NCBI GenBank assembly: GCA_003671065.1
Contig: QWPU01000107.1
Span: 1-8,943 of the forward strand
DNA: 8,943 nt
Direction: 5' to 3'
Source of the DNA: Planctomycetota bacterium
GTDB lineage: Bacteria > Planctomycetota > Phycisphaerae > Phycisphaerales > SM1A02
Both the position numbers and the translations under genes were made by a program. Below, piece after piece: positions 1 to 7,212 of this stretch. The notes below the pieces were generated by a model that was not told the DNA's origin, ran no database searches, and saw only the letters and a program-made list of their open reading frames with translations. The stretch's first letter is position 1, and each line of letters opens with the position of its first letter.

Positions 1-89
1 TCGGAATGTATGTAAGTCACAGAGCCATTTCTTGTTTGGTCCATCCGCAGTGAAGTTACGTTCAAAAAATCTGGCGACGGTGCGAGCGC

Positions 90-191
90 GTGTTCGTCGG
101 CGTCCTCCTGGCCGCGCTCGTGGGCTTTGCGGTGTTCGGTGCGGTGAGTTTCATGAGTCGACTCTTGCTCGCTCGTTGGATGCGCACCTAA
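90..191 (+). CDS. Possible small single-helix membrane peptide (33 aa)
   Basis: This is a short reading frame starting at GTG (90) and ending at TAA (189-191). It encodes a strongly hydrophobic stretch (FVGVLLAALVGFAVFGAVSF) followed by a basic tail (SRLLLARWMRT), the pattern of a single transmembrane helix with a positive-inside end. The same frame is open upstream to a TGA at 51-53, so any longer version would need a non-standard start. The hydrophobic stretch could equally be the tail of a gene broken by that stop. No convincing Shine-Dalgarno sequence precedes the GTG. Its stop lies 3 nt from the stop of the convergent chemotaxis gene, which is the usual spacing of real convergent genes. 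No family is recognised. Confidence is low because of the size. Confidence 0.25.
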   Translation: MFVGVLLAALVGFAVFGAVSFMSRLLLARWMRT

Positions 192-194
192 CCA

Positions 195-2123
195 CTACGC
201 CGCGATGCGGAACTCCGACAGCGTCGTAGTGATCGATGCCACTTGCTCATTGGTTTCCGTCGCGGCCGCGGAAAGTTCTTCGCCTGCAGCCGCGCTGGCC
301 TGTGTCGCTTGATCAATGTCTTGCATGCTTCCGGCAACCGAGTGAATCGCGCTCGATTGATCCTTCGTCGCTTGCGAAATCTCCGTGAGCAATTGCGCCA
401 CCTCGCGCGAACCTCCAACAATGCGCGAGAACACATCCTCCACACTGCTCACCAGTTTCACGCCAGTTCCTGCGCGCGTTCCCGAGTCTTCGATAAGTGT
501 CGCGGTGTCGCGCGCCGCCTCGGCACTGCGTTTGGCGAGCGTGCGAACCTCTTGCGCCACCACCGCAAAGCCGCGTCCCGCTTCACCCGCGCGTGCCGCT
601 TCAACCGCCGCGTTGAGCGCGAGCAGATTCGTTTGAAACGCGATCTCATCGATGACGCGAATGATGCTCGCGATTTTGGCGCTTGAAATCTTGATGCCTT
701 CCATCGCTTCGACAAGAGCCTTCATCTGCGCAGTGCCCGCATCTGCATCGGTTCGCGCCCGTTCTGCGATTTCAGAAGCACCCTTTGAAGTCGTCGATGT
801 CGACGCCACCATTGAACTCAGCTCTTCGATACTTGCCGTGACTTGCTGCAGCGTTGCGGCTTGTTCGCTGGCACCGCTCGCCATCATTCGGCTGGTCACA
901 TCAAGTTTCCGCGCACCCGCATTAAGCTCCGTTGCTTGCGCGCGGACGGCAGCGATGCTGTGGCTAATCTTGTTCACAAACGCATTGAAGTTTCGTGCCA
1001 CGACTCCGAGTTCGTCTGTGCGTGACTCGTCGAGACGACGCGTGAGATCACCATCCCCCGAAGCGATTTCAGCAAGCGCGCTCGACACAACTCGCAGTGG
1101 CGTAATGATCGCGCGACTGATGAGCACCGCGGCCAACGCGCACATCACGAGTGCACCCATCCCAAGCAACATCACCCGCGTGGCTGCGGTGGACGCATTC
1201 ATGCTCGCAGTTGAAACTTCTTCATTCATCGTGTGCTCGCCTGCGCTCGCGAGGTCCTTCACTGCTTTTGAAAACGCAAGACCCGTCTGCTGATAGCGCG
1301 CATCAGCAGCTCGTCGCTCGATAGTGCGCGTGTAGAACGCGTCGAGCTCACTTTCAAACTGTGCAAACTGTGCGCGATATCGCGTACTCATCGGTGTCGC
1401 AGGGTCATCCGCGCAAGGCACATCGAAAAGCCCTGTCGCAAGCATCGAATCTGATGCTTCCTTCAAGAAACTCAAACCCTCATCAATACCAGCCCGGCAC
1501 GAGGCGATGTCGGCGCCCGTCACGCAGCGCTGTAAGTGATAGAGCGCCGTAAGCAAACCGATGTTCGATTCCATGCCGCCATCCGCTGCTTCCCACGATT
1601 TTCCAAGTCCACCATTCCAGGTGAATGCTTGCTCGGGGTTGTTCTGAATGACTTCAACTTGACTATCACCAACAACTTCAACAAGTCGACCAAAGGCGAC
1701 GAACTCCGTTGTTGTCGCATCAAATTGATCGCGTGCAGCAACCCAACGAGCGTGCGCGTCGAGCAATGTCTTGGTCGTCTCCATGTGCGCCACACGTTTC
1801 TGTGCAACCGTTTCGGCGACTTCTCCATGAAGCACGCCTGCCGAAGTCACTTCATGAAGCGCGACGTTTGTTGCCTCGGCAGCTTCTGCAGCGGCTTTCG
1901 CGTCGCTCGTGCCTTGCGCAATCATCGCTGCCACGACGACCATCTCTTGGCCCACTGCAATGTCCGCTTGCATCGAACCACGCGCCGCATGCCACGCTGG
2001 GCCCGACACGCTGGCAAGCGAGCCTTCAATACTTCGCACGCCCCACCAACCTGCACCAACGCAGGCAATGACGAGCAGGCCGCACGCTGCGAAACCGAGA
2101 GAGAGACGAGTAGAAATGTGCAT
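195..2123 (-). CDS. Methyl-accepting chemotaxis protein (transmembrane chemoreceptor)
   Basis: A 642-aa chemoreceptor that would sit in the inner membrane, sense a periplasmic ligand and control the CheA kinase through CheW. TM1 is at about residues 8-29, a periplasmic sensor at 30-316, TM2 at about 317-337, HAMP at about 338-390 and the cytoplasmic four-helix bundle at 391-642. The signalling hairpin tip is unmistakable at about 491-527 (IDEIAFQTNLLALNAAVEAA, then RAGEAGRGFAVVAQEVR). There is no C-terminal pentapeptide for CheR/CheB tethering; the protein ends LSEFRIAA. The roughly 285-residue sensor matches no ligand-binding family I can name. It contains cysteines at about 200, 209 and 237 that could form a disulfide. 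The ATG at 2121-2123 lies 12 nt after the stop of the upstream porin gene and has no clear Shine-Dalgarno, so translation may be coupled to the porin. The receptor family is certain; the ligand is not. Confidence 0.97.
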   Translation of the reverse strand: MHISTRLSLGFAACGLLVIACVGAGWWGVRSIEGSLASVSGPAWHAARGSMQADIAVGQEMVVVAAMIAQGTSDAKAAAEAAEATNVALHEVTSAGVLHGEVAETVAQKRVAHMETTKTLLDAHARWVAARDQFDATTTEFVAFGRLVEVVGDSQVEVIQNNPEQAFTWNGGLGKSWEAADGGMESNIGLLTALYHLQRCVTGADIASCRAGIDEGLSFLKEASDSMLATGLFDVPCADDPATPMSTRYRAQFAQFESELDAFYTRTIERRAADARYQQTGLAFSKAVKDLASAGEHTMNEEVSTASMNASTAATRVMLLGMGALVMCALAAVLISRAIITPLRVVSSALAEIASGDGDLTRRLDESRTDELGVVARNFNAFVNKISHSIAAVRAQATELNAGARKLDVTSRMMASGASEQAATLQQVTASIEELSSMVASTSTTSKGASEIAERARTDADAGTAQMKALVEAMEGIKISSAKIASIIRVIDEIAFQTNLLALNAAVEAARAGEAGRGFAVVAQEVRTLAKRSAEAARDTATLIEDSGTRAGTGVKLVSSVEDVFSRIVGGSREVAQLLTEISQATKDQSSAIHSVAGSMQDIDQATQASAAAGEELSAAATETNEQVASITTTLSEFRIAA

Positions 2124-2135
2124 GAGGAACTCAAT

Positions 2136-3575
2136 TCAAAAGACAATGGTGAGACGAAGCGTGCCAACGAGCGCGTTATCAATCGACGCATCGCCAGATG
2201 GATTCATGAAGTACTGGAGATCAGGTTTGATGTGAAGAGCGGGCGTGAGTGCGAAGTCGTAGAAAAGTTCGAAACTGGTTTCGCTCGCGCCATAGCCCGC
2301 AGCGGGATCATTCGTGAAGTCGACGTACGAAATGTAGATGCCTGTTGAGTCCTCGTCGCGCCCTGCGAATGTGCCTATCAACGACACGCCGCCGCCAATT
2401 TGTTGCGTGACGATGCTCACGCGATCATTTGCCCAACCGTATTGCGCGAACACGAACAACCCGCGGCAACAGTCGCAGCACGCCTCCGTCTCCTCAGCCT
2501 CAGGTCCCCACACGCGCGCTTCGGCCAGTGCATAGAAGCCACCTGCACCATCTTCATTTCCGCCTGAAAATGTCGTGAAATCGCCGGTGTGCCACCAACC
2601 ACCCACACCCGCGCGCACATCGTTGAGTGATCCGAGCTCTTCGAAGACGATGCCAGTTTCCGCGATGAAGAACCAGTCGTCGCTTACATCATCACTGAAG
2701 AAGGTCGAGGGACCGCGTGAACCTGTAGGCACTCCGTCCACCGCAGTCGCACCGTCGTAGATGCCCGTTCCGATGTAGGTGTGTTCGCTTGGATAGACGA
2801 ACGCGTTGAAACTCGTGGATGCATTCGGATAGGTTGGCAGCGCGAAGATCGTCGGCGTAAACCCTGCGCTCGCATTGATGAAGCCGCCCGCGGCGGGGAT
2901 GTAGGCGAACTCAGTATTCGCATCGACCTTGCCGACTTTGATGCGCAGCACTTCTTCGAAGAGCCACTGCTCGTACCAGGCTTGTGAGAGCTGCGTGATG
3001 CTGCCGTCAATCGCGATGTTCGAATATGTTTGAAGACCACCGTCAAACATGGCGCCGTGTCCAGTGTTTGCGGTTTGAAAATCGATGAAGATGCTGCCGC
3101 CTTTGAGGCCGACGAGCTTCTCGAGTTCAACGCTCATGTTGAGATCGAGCAGAAAGCGAAACGCGCTGTTGTCGGCAGTGCCGCCGTGAAAGACATCGGA
3201 CCATTCGCTGATGAGGGAACCTGAGAACACGATGCCCGCGTCTTCGAGCGCGGTTCGTCCGCCGCCCCAATCGCCCGTTGCGCGTTGCCAAGTCCACCAA
3301 TCGCTTACGCCAAACCATTCACGGGCGGAGTCTGCGGGTGGAGGCACCGCAACTGCCGCGCCGCGTTCACGCGCGCCTGCTTCTTGGCCAGAGAGGATCG
3401 GCGGTAACGCCGCAGCTGCGGATGGAATGAGTTCGACTGCGTCGAATGTGTCGCTCACGCCGACCACATCGTCTTCGTGCTGCGCTGAAGCCGCGAACGA
3501 GGCCAATCCCGCAAGGGTTGAAGCTATCGCGAGACTCGCGGCCGAAGGGCGTTGGAAGTAGGACAGTTTGATCAC
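2136..3575 (-). CDS. OprB-family carbohydrate-selective outer membrane porin
   Basis: A 479-aa outer membrane beta-barrel (481 aa if the upstream TTG at 3581 is used). I chose GTG at 3573-3575 because AGGA at 3583-3586 then lies 7 nt upstream, whereas it lies only 1 nt from the TTG. Numbering below counts from the TTG. A signal peptide with a basic n-region and a hydrophobic core ends near ASA-QHED (about residue 33). A low-complexity Ala/Pro linker follows to about 85. The OprB domain starts at about 90 with the family hallmark TGDWGGGRTALEDAGIVFSG. The protein ends in LRLTIVF, with the terminal Phe typical of outer membrane barrels. OprB porins admit sugars by passive diffusion; the specific substrate cannot be read here. 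An unusual acidic, Cys-rich insertion (EAEETEACCDCCRG, about 361-374) sits between predicted strands. The gene is first in a likely operon with the chemoreceptor downstream. Confidence 0.93.
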   Translation of the reverse strand: MIKLSYFQRPSAASLAIASTLAGLASFAASAQHEDDVVGVSDTFDAVELIPSAAAALPPILSGQEAGARERGAAVAVPPPADSAREWFGVSDWWTWQRATGDWGGGRTALEDAGIVFSGSLISEWSDVFHGGTADNSAFRFLLDLNMSVELEKLVGLKGGSIFIDFQTANTGHGAMFDGGLQTYSNIAIDGSITQLSQAWYEQWLFEEVLRIKVGKVDANTEFAYIPAAGGFINASAGFTPTIFALPTYPNASTSFNAFVYPSEHTYIGTGIYDGATAVDGVPTGSRGPSTFFSDDVSDDWFFIAETGIVFEELGSLNDVRAGVGGWWHTGDFTTFSGGNEDGAGGFYALAEARVWGPEAEETEACCDCCRGLFVFAQYGWANDRVSIVTQQIGGGVSLIGTFAGRDEDSTGIYISYVDFTNDPAAGYGASETSFELFYDFALTPALHIKPDLQYFMNPSGDASIDNALVGTLRLTIVF

Positions 3576-3582
3576 CCGCAAT

Positions 3583-3586
3583 TCCT
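3583..3586 (-). promoter_or_regulatory. Ribosome binding site of the porin gene
   Basis: Read on the minus strand, GAAGGA precedes the porin gene. Its AGGA core is 7 nt from GTG (3575) but only 1 nt from TTG (3581). This favours the GTG start and a protein two residues shorter than the maximal frame. Confidence 0.55.
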
Positions 3587-3615
3587 TCGTCAGAACACAT
3601 CAATTTCAGGGTGAT

Positions 3616-3635
3616 GAGTGATCGGGCGATCAATC
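3616..3635. promoter_or_regulatory. Operator-like imperfect palindrome in the divergent intergenic region
   Basis: The sequence GAgTGATCG-GG-CGATCAaTC forms two 9-nt arms with one mismatch around a GG centre. It lies about 40 bp upstream of the porin start and about 155 bp upstream of the TerC start. A TTGATC read on the minus strand within it could serve as a -35 element, so a bound regulator would block porin transcription. The symmetry is visible; the regulator and the function are inferred. Confidence 0.35.
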
Positions 3636-3715
3636 CCTCCGAATCAGCCGGCATTGGTGAAGCGGGAACACGCCTACCGATCGGCTGCGAGGAACTTTCG
3701 CGAAACGGAAGTCGC

Positions 3716-3743
3716 GTGACGGGGATGATTCCCCCCCTACACT
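3716..3743 (+). promoter_or_regulatory. Possible sigma-70-type promoter for the TerC-DedA-SMP-30 run
   Basis: GTGACG (3716-3721) and TACACT (3738-3743) are separated by 16 nt and resemble -35 and -10 hexamers. Transcription would begin near 3750, leaving a leader of about 40 nt before the TTG start at 3790. The spacer contains a G4/C4 inverted repeat (GGGG at 3721-3724, CCCC at 3731-3734). The leader contains a small hairpin, GCGCC-AACAAC-GGCGC, at 3756-3771. The match to consensus is only moderate. Confidence 0.3.
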
Positions 3744-3789
3744 GCGCGCCCCTTCGCGCCAACAACGGCGCTTCAACTCGAGATTTCAC

Positions 3790-4902
3790 TTGCTTCCTCA
3801 CGCTGTTTTTTCACCGCTCGATTACTGGCCGATCCTCGCAGGCTTCCTCGTCGCTGTTGTTGTGCTGTTGTGCTTCGACCTCTTCGTCATTGAGAATCTC
3901 GCAGGCGAAACTGCCACGCACGCCAACAAGCGCAGGCGTTTCTGGACTTCACTTGCGTGGACTGGAGTGTGTGTTGCGAGCGCGATTGGCGCCGCGTTCG
4001 CGTTCGCGGCATTTGCTCGCGCTGAACTCGCGGTCAATCCTGCGCTCCTTGAAGGGACTCGCTACGAAGCCGCTGGTGTTGCTGCGGCACCGGGCACATT
4101 TCTTCTCGAGTTCCTCACGGGATATCTCGTTGAGATTTCACTGAGCGTCGACAATCTCTTCGTCTTCCTCGTGATCTTTCGCTACTTCGGACTTGATCGC
4201 GCGAAGCAACATCGCGTGCTTTTCTGGGGCATCGTGGGCGCGATTGTGTTTCGCGCGTTGTTCATTGCCATCGGTGCCGCGCTCGTGCAGTTCACGATTG
4301 TGCTGTTCTTGATGGGCGTGTTTCTGATTGTGACTGGCGTGAAGTTGGTGACGAGTGAAGAGAAACAACTTGAACCGGCGCGCAATCCGTTCATCAAGAT
4401 GCTCGCGCGCATCGTGCCTGTGGCGACGGCGTTTGATGGCACGAAGTTTTTCACGCGCATGAATGGCACGCTCGCCGCGACGCCGCTCTTCGTGACGCTC
4501 ATCGTCGTTGAGACAACTGACATCGCGTTTGCAGTGGACTCGGTTCCTGCGGTGCTGGCGATCACGCAAGAACCGTTCATCGCGTTTGGCTCCAATATCT
4601 GCGCAATTCTCGGGTTGCGCGCGATGTTCTTCGTCGTGGCTGAAGCGATGCAGAAGTTCCACTTGCTGAAGTACGGACTCGGGTTCGTCCTCGTGTGGGT
4701 TGGTTTGAAGATGACGGTATTGCCGTATCTGTTTCGTGACGCGCTTTCGAATCCTGATGGGCATGTGCCGATTTGGCTGTCGCTTGGCGTGATCCTCGCA
4801 TTGCTTGCGGGCACGATGATTCTGTCGTTGATCATCCCAGCGAAAGTCGCTGTCGAAACAACGGAACAAACTCCAAGCAATGGGAACGAACCGCGTGCCT
4901 GA
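3790..4902 (+). CDS. TerC/Alx-family integral membrane protein
   Basis: A 370-aa polytopic membrane protein with about eight or nine hydrophobic segments. Family hallmarks are the paired acidic motifs in membrane segments, EISLSVDNLFVF (E115, D121) and VETTDIAFAVDS (E241, D244, D250), plus AFDGTKFFTR at 214-223. Characterised TerC/Alx proteins are linked to manganese export, and E. coli Alx is induced at alkaline pH; metal export is therefore the best guess for this one. It is somewhat longer than E. coli Alx, with an extra segment of about 40 residues (about 72-112) between the second hydrophobic segment and the first acidic motif. The only sensible start is TTG at 3790, since no ATG or GTG precedes it in frame within the leader. 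No clear Shine-Dalgarno is visible. I saw no Mn-responsive yybP-ykoY riboswitch in the leader. It overlaps the DedA gene by 23 nt. Confidence 0.93.
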   Translation: MLPHAVFSPLDYWPILAGFLVAVVVLLCFDLFVIENLAGETATHANKRRRFWTSLAWTGVCVASAIGAAFAFAAFARAELAVNPALLEGTRYEAAGVAAAPGTFLLEFLTGYLVEISLSVDNLFVFLVIFRYFGLDRAKQHRVLFWGIVGAIVFRALFIAIGAALVQFTIVLFLMGVFLIVTGVKLVTSEEKQLEPARNPFIKMLARIVPVATAFDGTKFFTRMNGTLAATPLFVTLIVVETTDIAFAVDSVPAVLAITQEPFIAFGSNICAILGLRAMFFVVAEAMQKFHLLKYGLGFVLVWVGLKMTVLPYLFRDALSNPDGHVPIWLSLGVILALLAGTMILSLIIPAKVAVETTEQTPSNGNEPRA

Positions 4903-5557
4903 ACTACTTCACGACTTTGTGCGCCTCTTCACCGACACCAAAGATGTGCTCGGGGAACTCTTCACCGCACTCGGACCGTGGTCATACGCGGTGCTCTTCG
5001 CGATTGTGTTTGCGGAAACTGGACTCGTCGTGATGCCGCTGCTTCCAGGCGATTCACTGCTGTTCGCAACGGGCGCGCTGGCGGGGATGGGTCATCTTGA
5101 TGTGCGCCTTGCTGCGATCCTCATCTTTTGCGCGGCGTTGCTTGGCGATAATGTGAACTATCGCATCGGTCGCGCGATTGGTCCGCGCGCCTTCAGCGGA
5201 CGCTATCGATGGCTCAAGAAGGAGCACCTCGAGAAGACGCGCGTGTTCTTCGAACGCCATGGCGCGAAGGCCGTGATTCTTGCGCGATTCGCACCGATCG
5301 TTCGCACCTTCGCGCCGTTTGTCGCAGGCGTTGGTGCAATGCCATATTGGAAGTTTCTCACATCGAGCCTCATCGGTGCGTTCATCTGGGTCGGCGGCTT
5401 TATGGGTGCTGGCTACTACTTTGGAAGTTGGCCGTTCGTTGAGAAGCACTTCACGAAGATCGTGTTGGCGATTGTTGTGCTCAGCATGATTCCCGCGATT
5501 CTTGGTTGGCTCTCGACGCGTAAAGATGCGCGCAACAACACGTCACCAAAAAATTGA
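4880..5557 (+). CDS. DedA-family membrane protein (YqjA/YghB-like)
   Basis: A 225-aa inner membrane protein. Conserved DedA features in order are FAETG (E46), LPGDSLLFATGALAG (D58), the helix GDNVNYRIGR at 89-98, and ARFAPIVRTFAPFVAGVGAM at 135-154 (R136, R142). The acidic pair and arginine pair match in spacing the residues reported as essential in E. coli YqjA (E39, D51, R130, R136). DedA proteins support membrane homeostasis and alkaline or proton-dependent tolerance, and some translocate undecaprenyl phosphate; which of these applies is not shown. The ATG at 4880 lies inside the end of the TerC gene, so translation is probably coupled. A GTG at 4895 is an alternative start giving a protein 5 residues shorter. 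TerC and DedA both have alkaline-stress links in E. coli, so pairing them makes functional sense. Confidence 0.93.
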   Translation: MGTNRVPELLHDFVRLFTDTKDVLGELFTALGPWSYAVLFAIVFAETGLVVMPLLPGDSLLFATGALAGMGHLDVRLAAILIFCAALLGDNVNYRIGRAIGPRAFSGRYRWLKKEHLEKTRVFFERHGAKAVILARFAPIVRTFAPFVAGVGAMPYWKFLTSSLIGAFIWVGGFMGAGYYFGSWPFVEKHFTKIVLAIVVLSMIPAILGWLSTRKDARNNTSPKN

Positions 5558-5561
5558 AAGG
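5556..5561 (+). promoter_or_regulatory. Ribosome binding site of the SMP-30-like gene
   Basis: GAAAGG overlaps the stop codon of the DedA gene and lies 11 nt before the ATG at 5573. In that frame the preceding in-frame stop is at 5555-5557 and no other start codon intervenes, so this ATG is the only standard choice. Confidence 0.5.
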
Positions 5562-5572
5562 CACTTACTCGC

Positions 5573-6580
5573 ATGCTCTCGACGCTCACTGCACTCGCGC
5601 TCGCGTTTCAAACTACCCCGCCAGTTGACGCGGTCACTACACCGCCTGTCGTCGCTCCGGTCGTGACGCTGGTCGCGAAATGGCCTACAAAAGCAGGCGA
5701 AGCGAGCGAAGACATTGCGGGCGTTGTCGCGAAGGGTACGCCGATCTTCAAGTGGTCAGAAGGTCACAACTTCACTGAAGGCCCTGCGTGCGCGGCTGAC
5801 GGCACCGTCTACTTCGTCGACATTCCTGCGAATGAAATCTTGCGTGTGGATCCGATGGGTGCCGCGATTGTGAGCAAGGAGTCGAACGCGACTTTCGGCT
5901 TGTACATCGCGAAAGACGGCACGCTGTACGGCGCGCAGGCGAAACCTGGTGCGATCACGAAGATCGATCCGAAATCTGGCGCGATCGAAGTGATCTGCGA
6001 CAAGCGCACGACTGAAGCACCGAAGAGCGGCAAGTCACTCGGTCGATTGAACGATCTTGTCGTCGATGATGATGGTGGCATCTGGTTCACCGCTCCCGTG
6101 ATTGGTCGCAAGCAAGAAGGCGGCGCGCCTGACGCGGTGTATTTCGTTCCCTCAACAGGCGGCGAAGCGACCGAAGTGATCTGCGACGAAAAGGTGCGCG
6201 CGCCCAACGGCATTCATCTTTCAGCTGATGGAAAGACGCTGCTCGTCGTGCCCTATTTCACGCTCGACATCATGGCGTATCCCATCGAAGGCCCAGGCAA
6301 ACTCGCAACGGGTCGCGTGTTCTATTCGATCCCAAGCGGCACGCGTGAAACCATCGGCGGCGATGGACTCACGGTCGACGCGAAGGGCAACGTGTATGTC
6401 GTGGTTCCGCCGCGCGCCGCGGTATTTGTGCTTTCACCAGAGGGCAAGCCACTCGGACAGATCCGCTTTCCCGAACGCACCTCCAACTGCGCGCTCGGCG
6501 GCAAAGACGGCAAGACGCTGTATGTGACCGCAAGTAGCGGCGTATACGCGATCGATGTAGCGAACCCGCGCGCGCGCTGA
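5573..6580 (+). CDS. Secreted SMP-30/gluconolactonase/LRE-family beta-propeller
   Basis: A 335-aa six-bladed beta-propeller hydrolase of the SMP-30/gluconolactonase-like family; characterised members hydrolyse lactones or related esters with a bound divalent metal. The four expected metal ligands are recognisable: E69 in FTEGP, N160 in GRLNDLVVD, N212 in APNGIHLSADG and D264 in GGDGL. Later family signatures are PERTSNCALGG and KTLYVTASSGVYAI. The N-terminus (MLSTLTALALAFQ) looks like a short signal peptide, followed by a Pro/Thr/Val-rich stretch to about residue 34, so the enzyme is probably exported. Its n-region lacks basic residues, which makes the signal prediction less certain. It is the last gene of the likely TerC-DedA operon, 15 nt after DedA. 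The porin and chemoreceptor across the divergent promoter fit a sugar-related role, but the substrate is unknown. Its stop codon abuts the truncated end of the repeat module. Confidence 0.92.
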   Translation: MLSTLTALALAFQTTPPVDAVTTPPVVAPVVTLVAKWPTKAGEASEDIAGVVAKGTPIFKWSEGHNFTEGPACAADGTVYFVDIPANEILRVDPMGAAIVSKESNATFGLYIAKDGTLYGAQAKPGAITKIDPKSGAIEVICDKRTTEAPKSGKSLGRLNDLVVDDDGGIWFTAPVIGRKQEGGAPDAVYFVPSTGGEATEVICDEKVRAPNGIHLSADGKTLLVVPYFTLDIMAYPIEGPGKLATGRVFYSIPSGTRETIGGDGLTVDAKGNVYVVVPPRAAVFVLSPEGKPLGQIRFPERTSNCALGGKDGKTLYVTASSGVYAIDVANPRAR

Positions 6581-6596
6581 AGGAGCGACGCGCGGG
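6565..6596. terminator. Strong GC hairpin over the end of the SMP-30-like gene, terminator-like without U-tract
   Basis: CCCGCGCG (6565-6572) pairs with CGCGCGGG (6589-6596). Inside it CGCT (6575-6578) pairs with AGCG (6584-6587) around a 5-nt loop. The stem spans the TGA of the SMP-30-like gene and the edge of the module remnant. No T-run follows on the plus strand, so this is not a classical intrinsic terminator, though it could still stall transcription or protect the mRNA end. Confidence 0.35.
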
Positions 6597-7212
6597 GCTC
6601 AATCGTCTCGTCGACCGCCTTCGACACAACCTTCACTACATCGACCACCGTCACCGTCCCGTCGACATCGAGATCTGCCGGCTCGTCGTTCGTTGCTGAG
6701 CCGAGCGCACCAACTGCGGCTGTCACATCCGCTGCATCGATCAAGTGATCGAAGTTCACATCGCCAGCCACTTCAATCGTGGTCGTTGGTTGTGTGCCGA
6801 CTTGTGTTGAATTGTGCCACTTGATGATTCCGAGCAACTCTCCGTTGGAGCCTGAAAACACGCGGACGCGCATTTTCACTACCCCAGCGACTTCGACCCC
6901 CGATGCAACCACCAACTCGCTGTTCCCGTCGGCGTCGCAGTCAGGCACCAGCCCGACATGCTCGCCGAAGCACAACTCGTTCGGTGGAGAGTTCAGTTCG
7001 TAGCGCGGCGCATGCAGCGCGCCATCCGTGACCACGATGCGGCCATCGGCTGCGAGAAAATCACCAGGGTCGACGAAGATCTCTTCATTCACGCCGTCGC
7101 CATTGAGATCGAATCGTGTGTCGGTCGCCGCGGGACTGTCGAACGCACCCTCGGCGAGCATGTTGTTGAAATACGCGTTCAGTTCCGCGAGTTCCGCAGC
7201 GCTTGTGCCGTC
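6581..7212. repeat. 632-bp direct repeat, copy 1 (module-coding, truncated context)
   Basis: This segment aligns without gaps to 8190-8821 at a constant offset of 1609 bp. By-eye identity is about 96% over 7021-7212, about 85% over 6901-7020 and about 72% over 6611-6900. Both edges are abrupt. At 7212 similarity stops inside codons for Asp-Gly, and at 6581 it stops at the stop codon of the SMP-30-like gene. Confidence 0.9.
6581..7212 (-). pseudogene. Headless and tailless remnant of the FG-GAP/dockerin-like module gene
   Basis: Read on the minus strand, this encodes about 210 residues homologous to residues 40-250 of the protein at 7769-8938. The frame is intact and the Ca-binding motifs are kept: DLNGDGVNEE, DCDADGNSELVVASG with a following RVFSG, then dockerin-type DVNFDHLIDAAD and DLDVDGTVTVVD. 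It has no signal peptide of its own and no C-terminal region. Upstream it is joined in frame to an ABC-ATPase scrap, and downstream it runs into the antisense of the SMP-30-like gene. Absence of frameshifts over 632 bp suggests recent loss. An alternative is that it is still translated as part of a chimeric frame (7503 to 6322), but that frame lacks a convincing start. Confidence 0.75.

Noticed and set aside
83..120. An 8-bp inverted repeat (CGAGCGCG / CGCGCTCG) as a terminator for the chemoreceptor gene
   Set aside because: The loop is 22 nt, there is no T-run, and 8-bp matches are common in GC-rich DNA. It also lies inside the possible small peptide frame.
1536..2348. A 270-codon plus-strand frame opposite the chemoreceptor and porin
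   Set aside because: The chemoreceptor and porin are unambiguous on the other strand. This translation shows no domain or plausible composition.
3744..3789. A Mn-sensing yybP-ykoY riboswitch before the TerC gene
   Set aside because: This riboswitch often precedes such genes, but the leader after the possible promoter is only about 40 nt and none of its conserved sequence blocks is visible.
4138..4880. Two long minus-strand frames (243 and 232 codons) opposite the TerC gene
   Set aside because: Their translations are low-complexity shadows (Arg/His-rich in one, Ser/Thr/Asn-rich in the other) of a gene with clear TerC motifs. They share no family signature.
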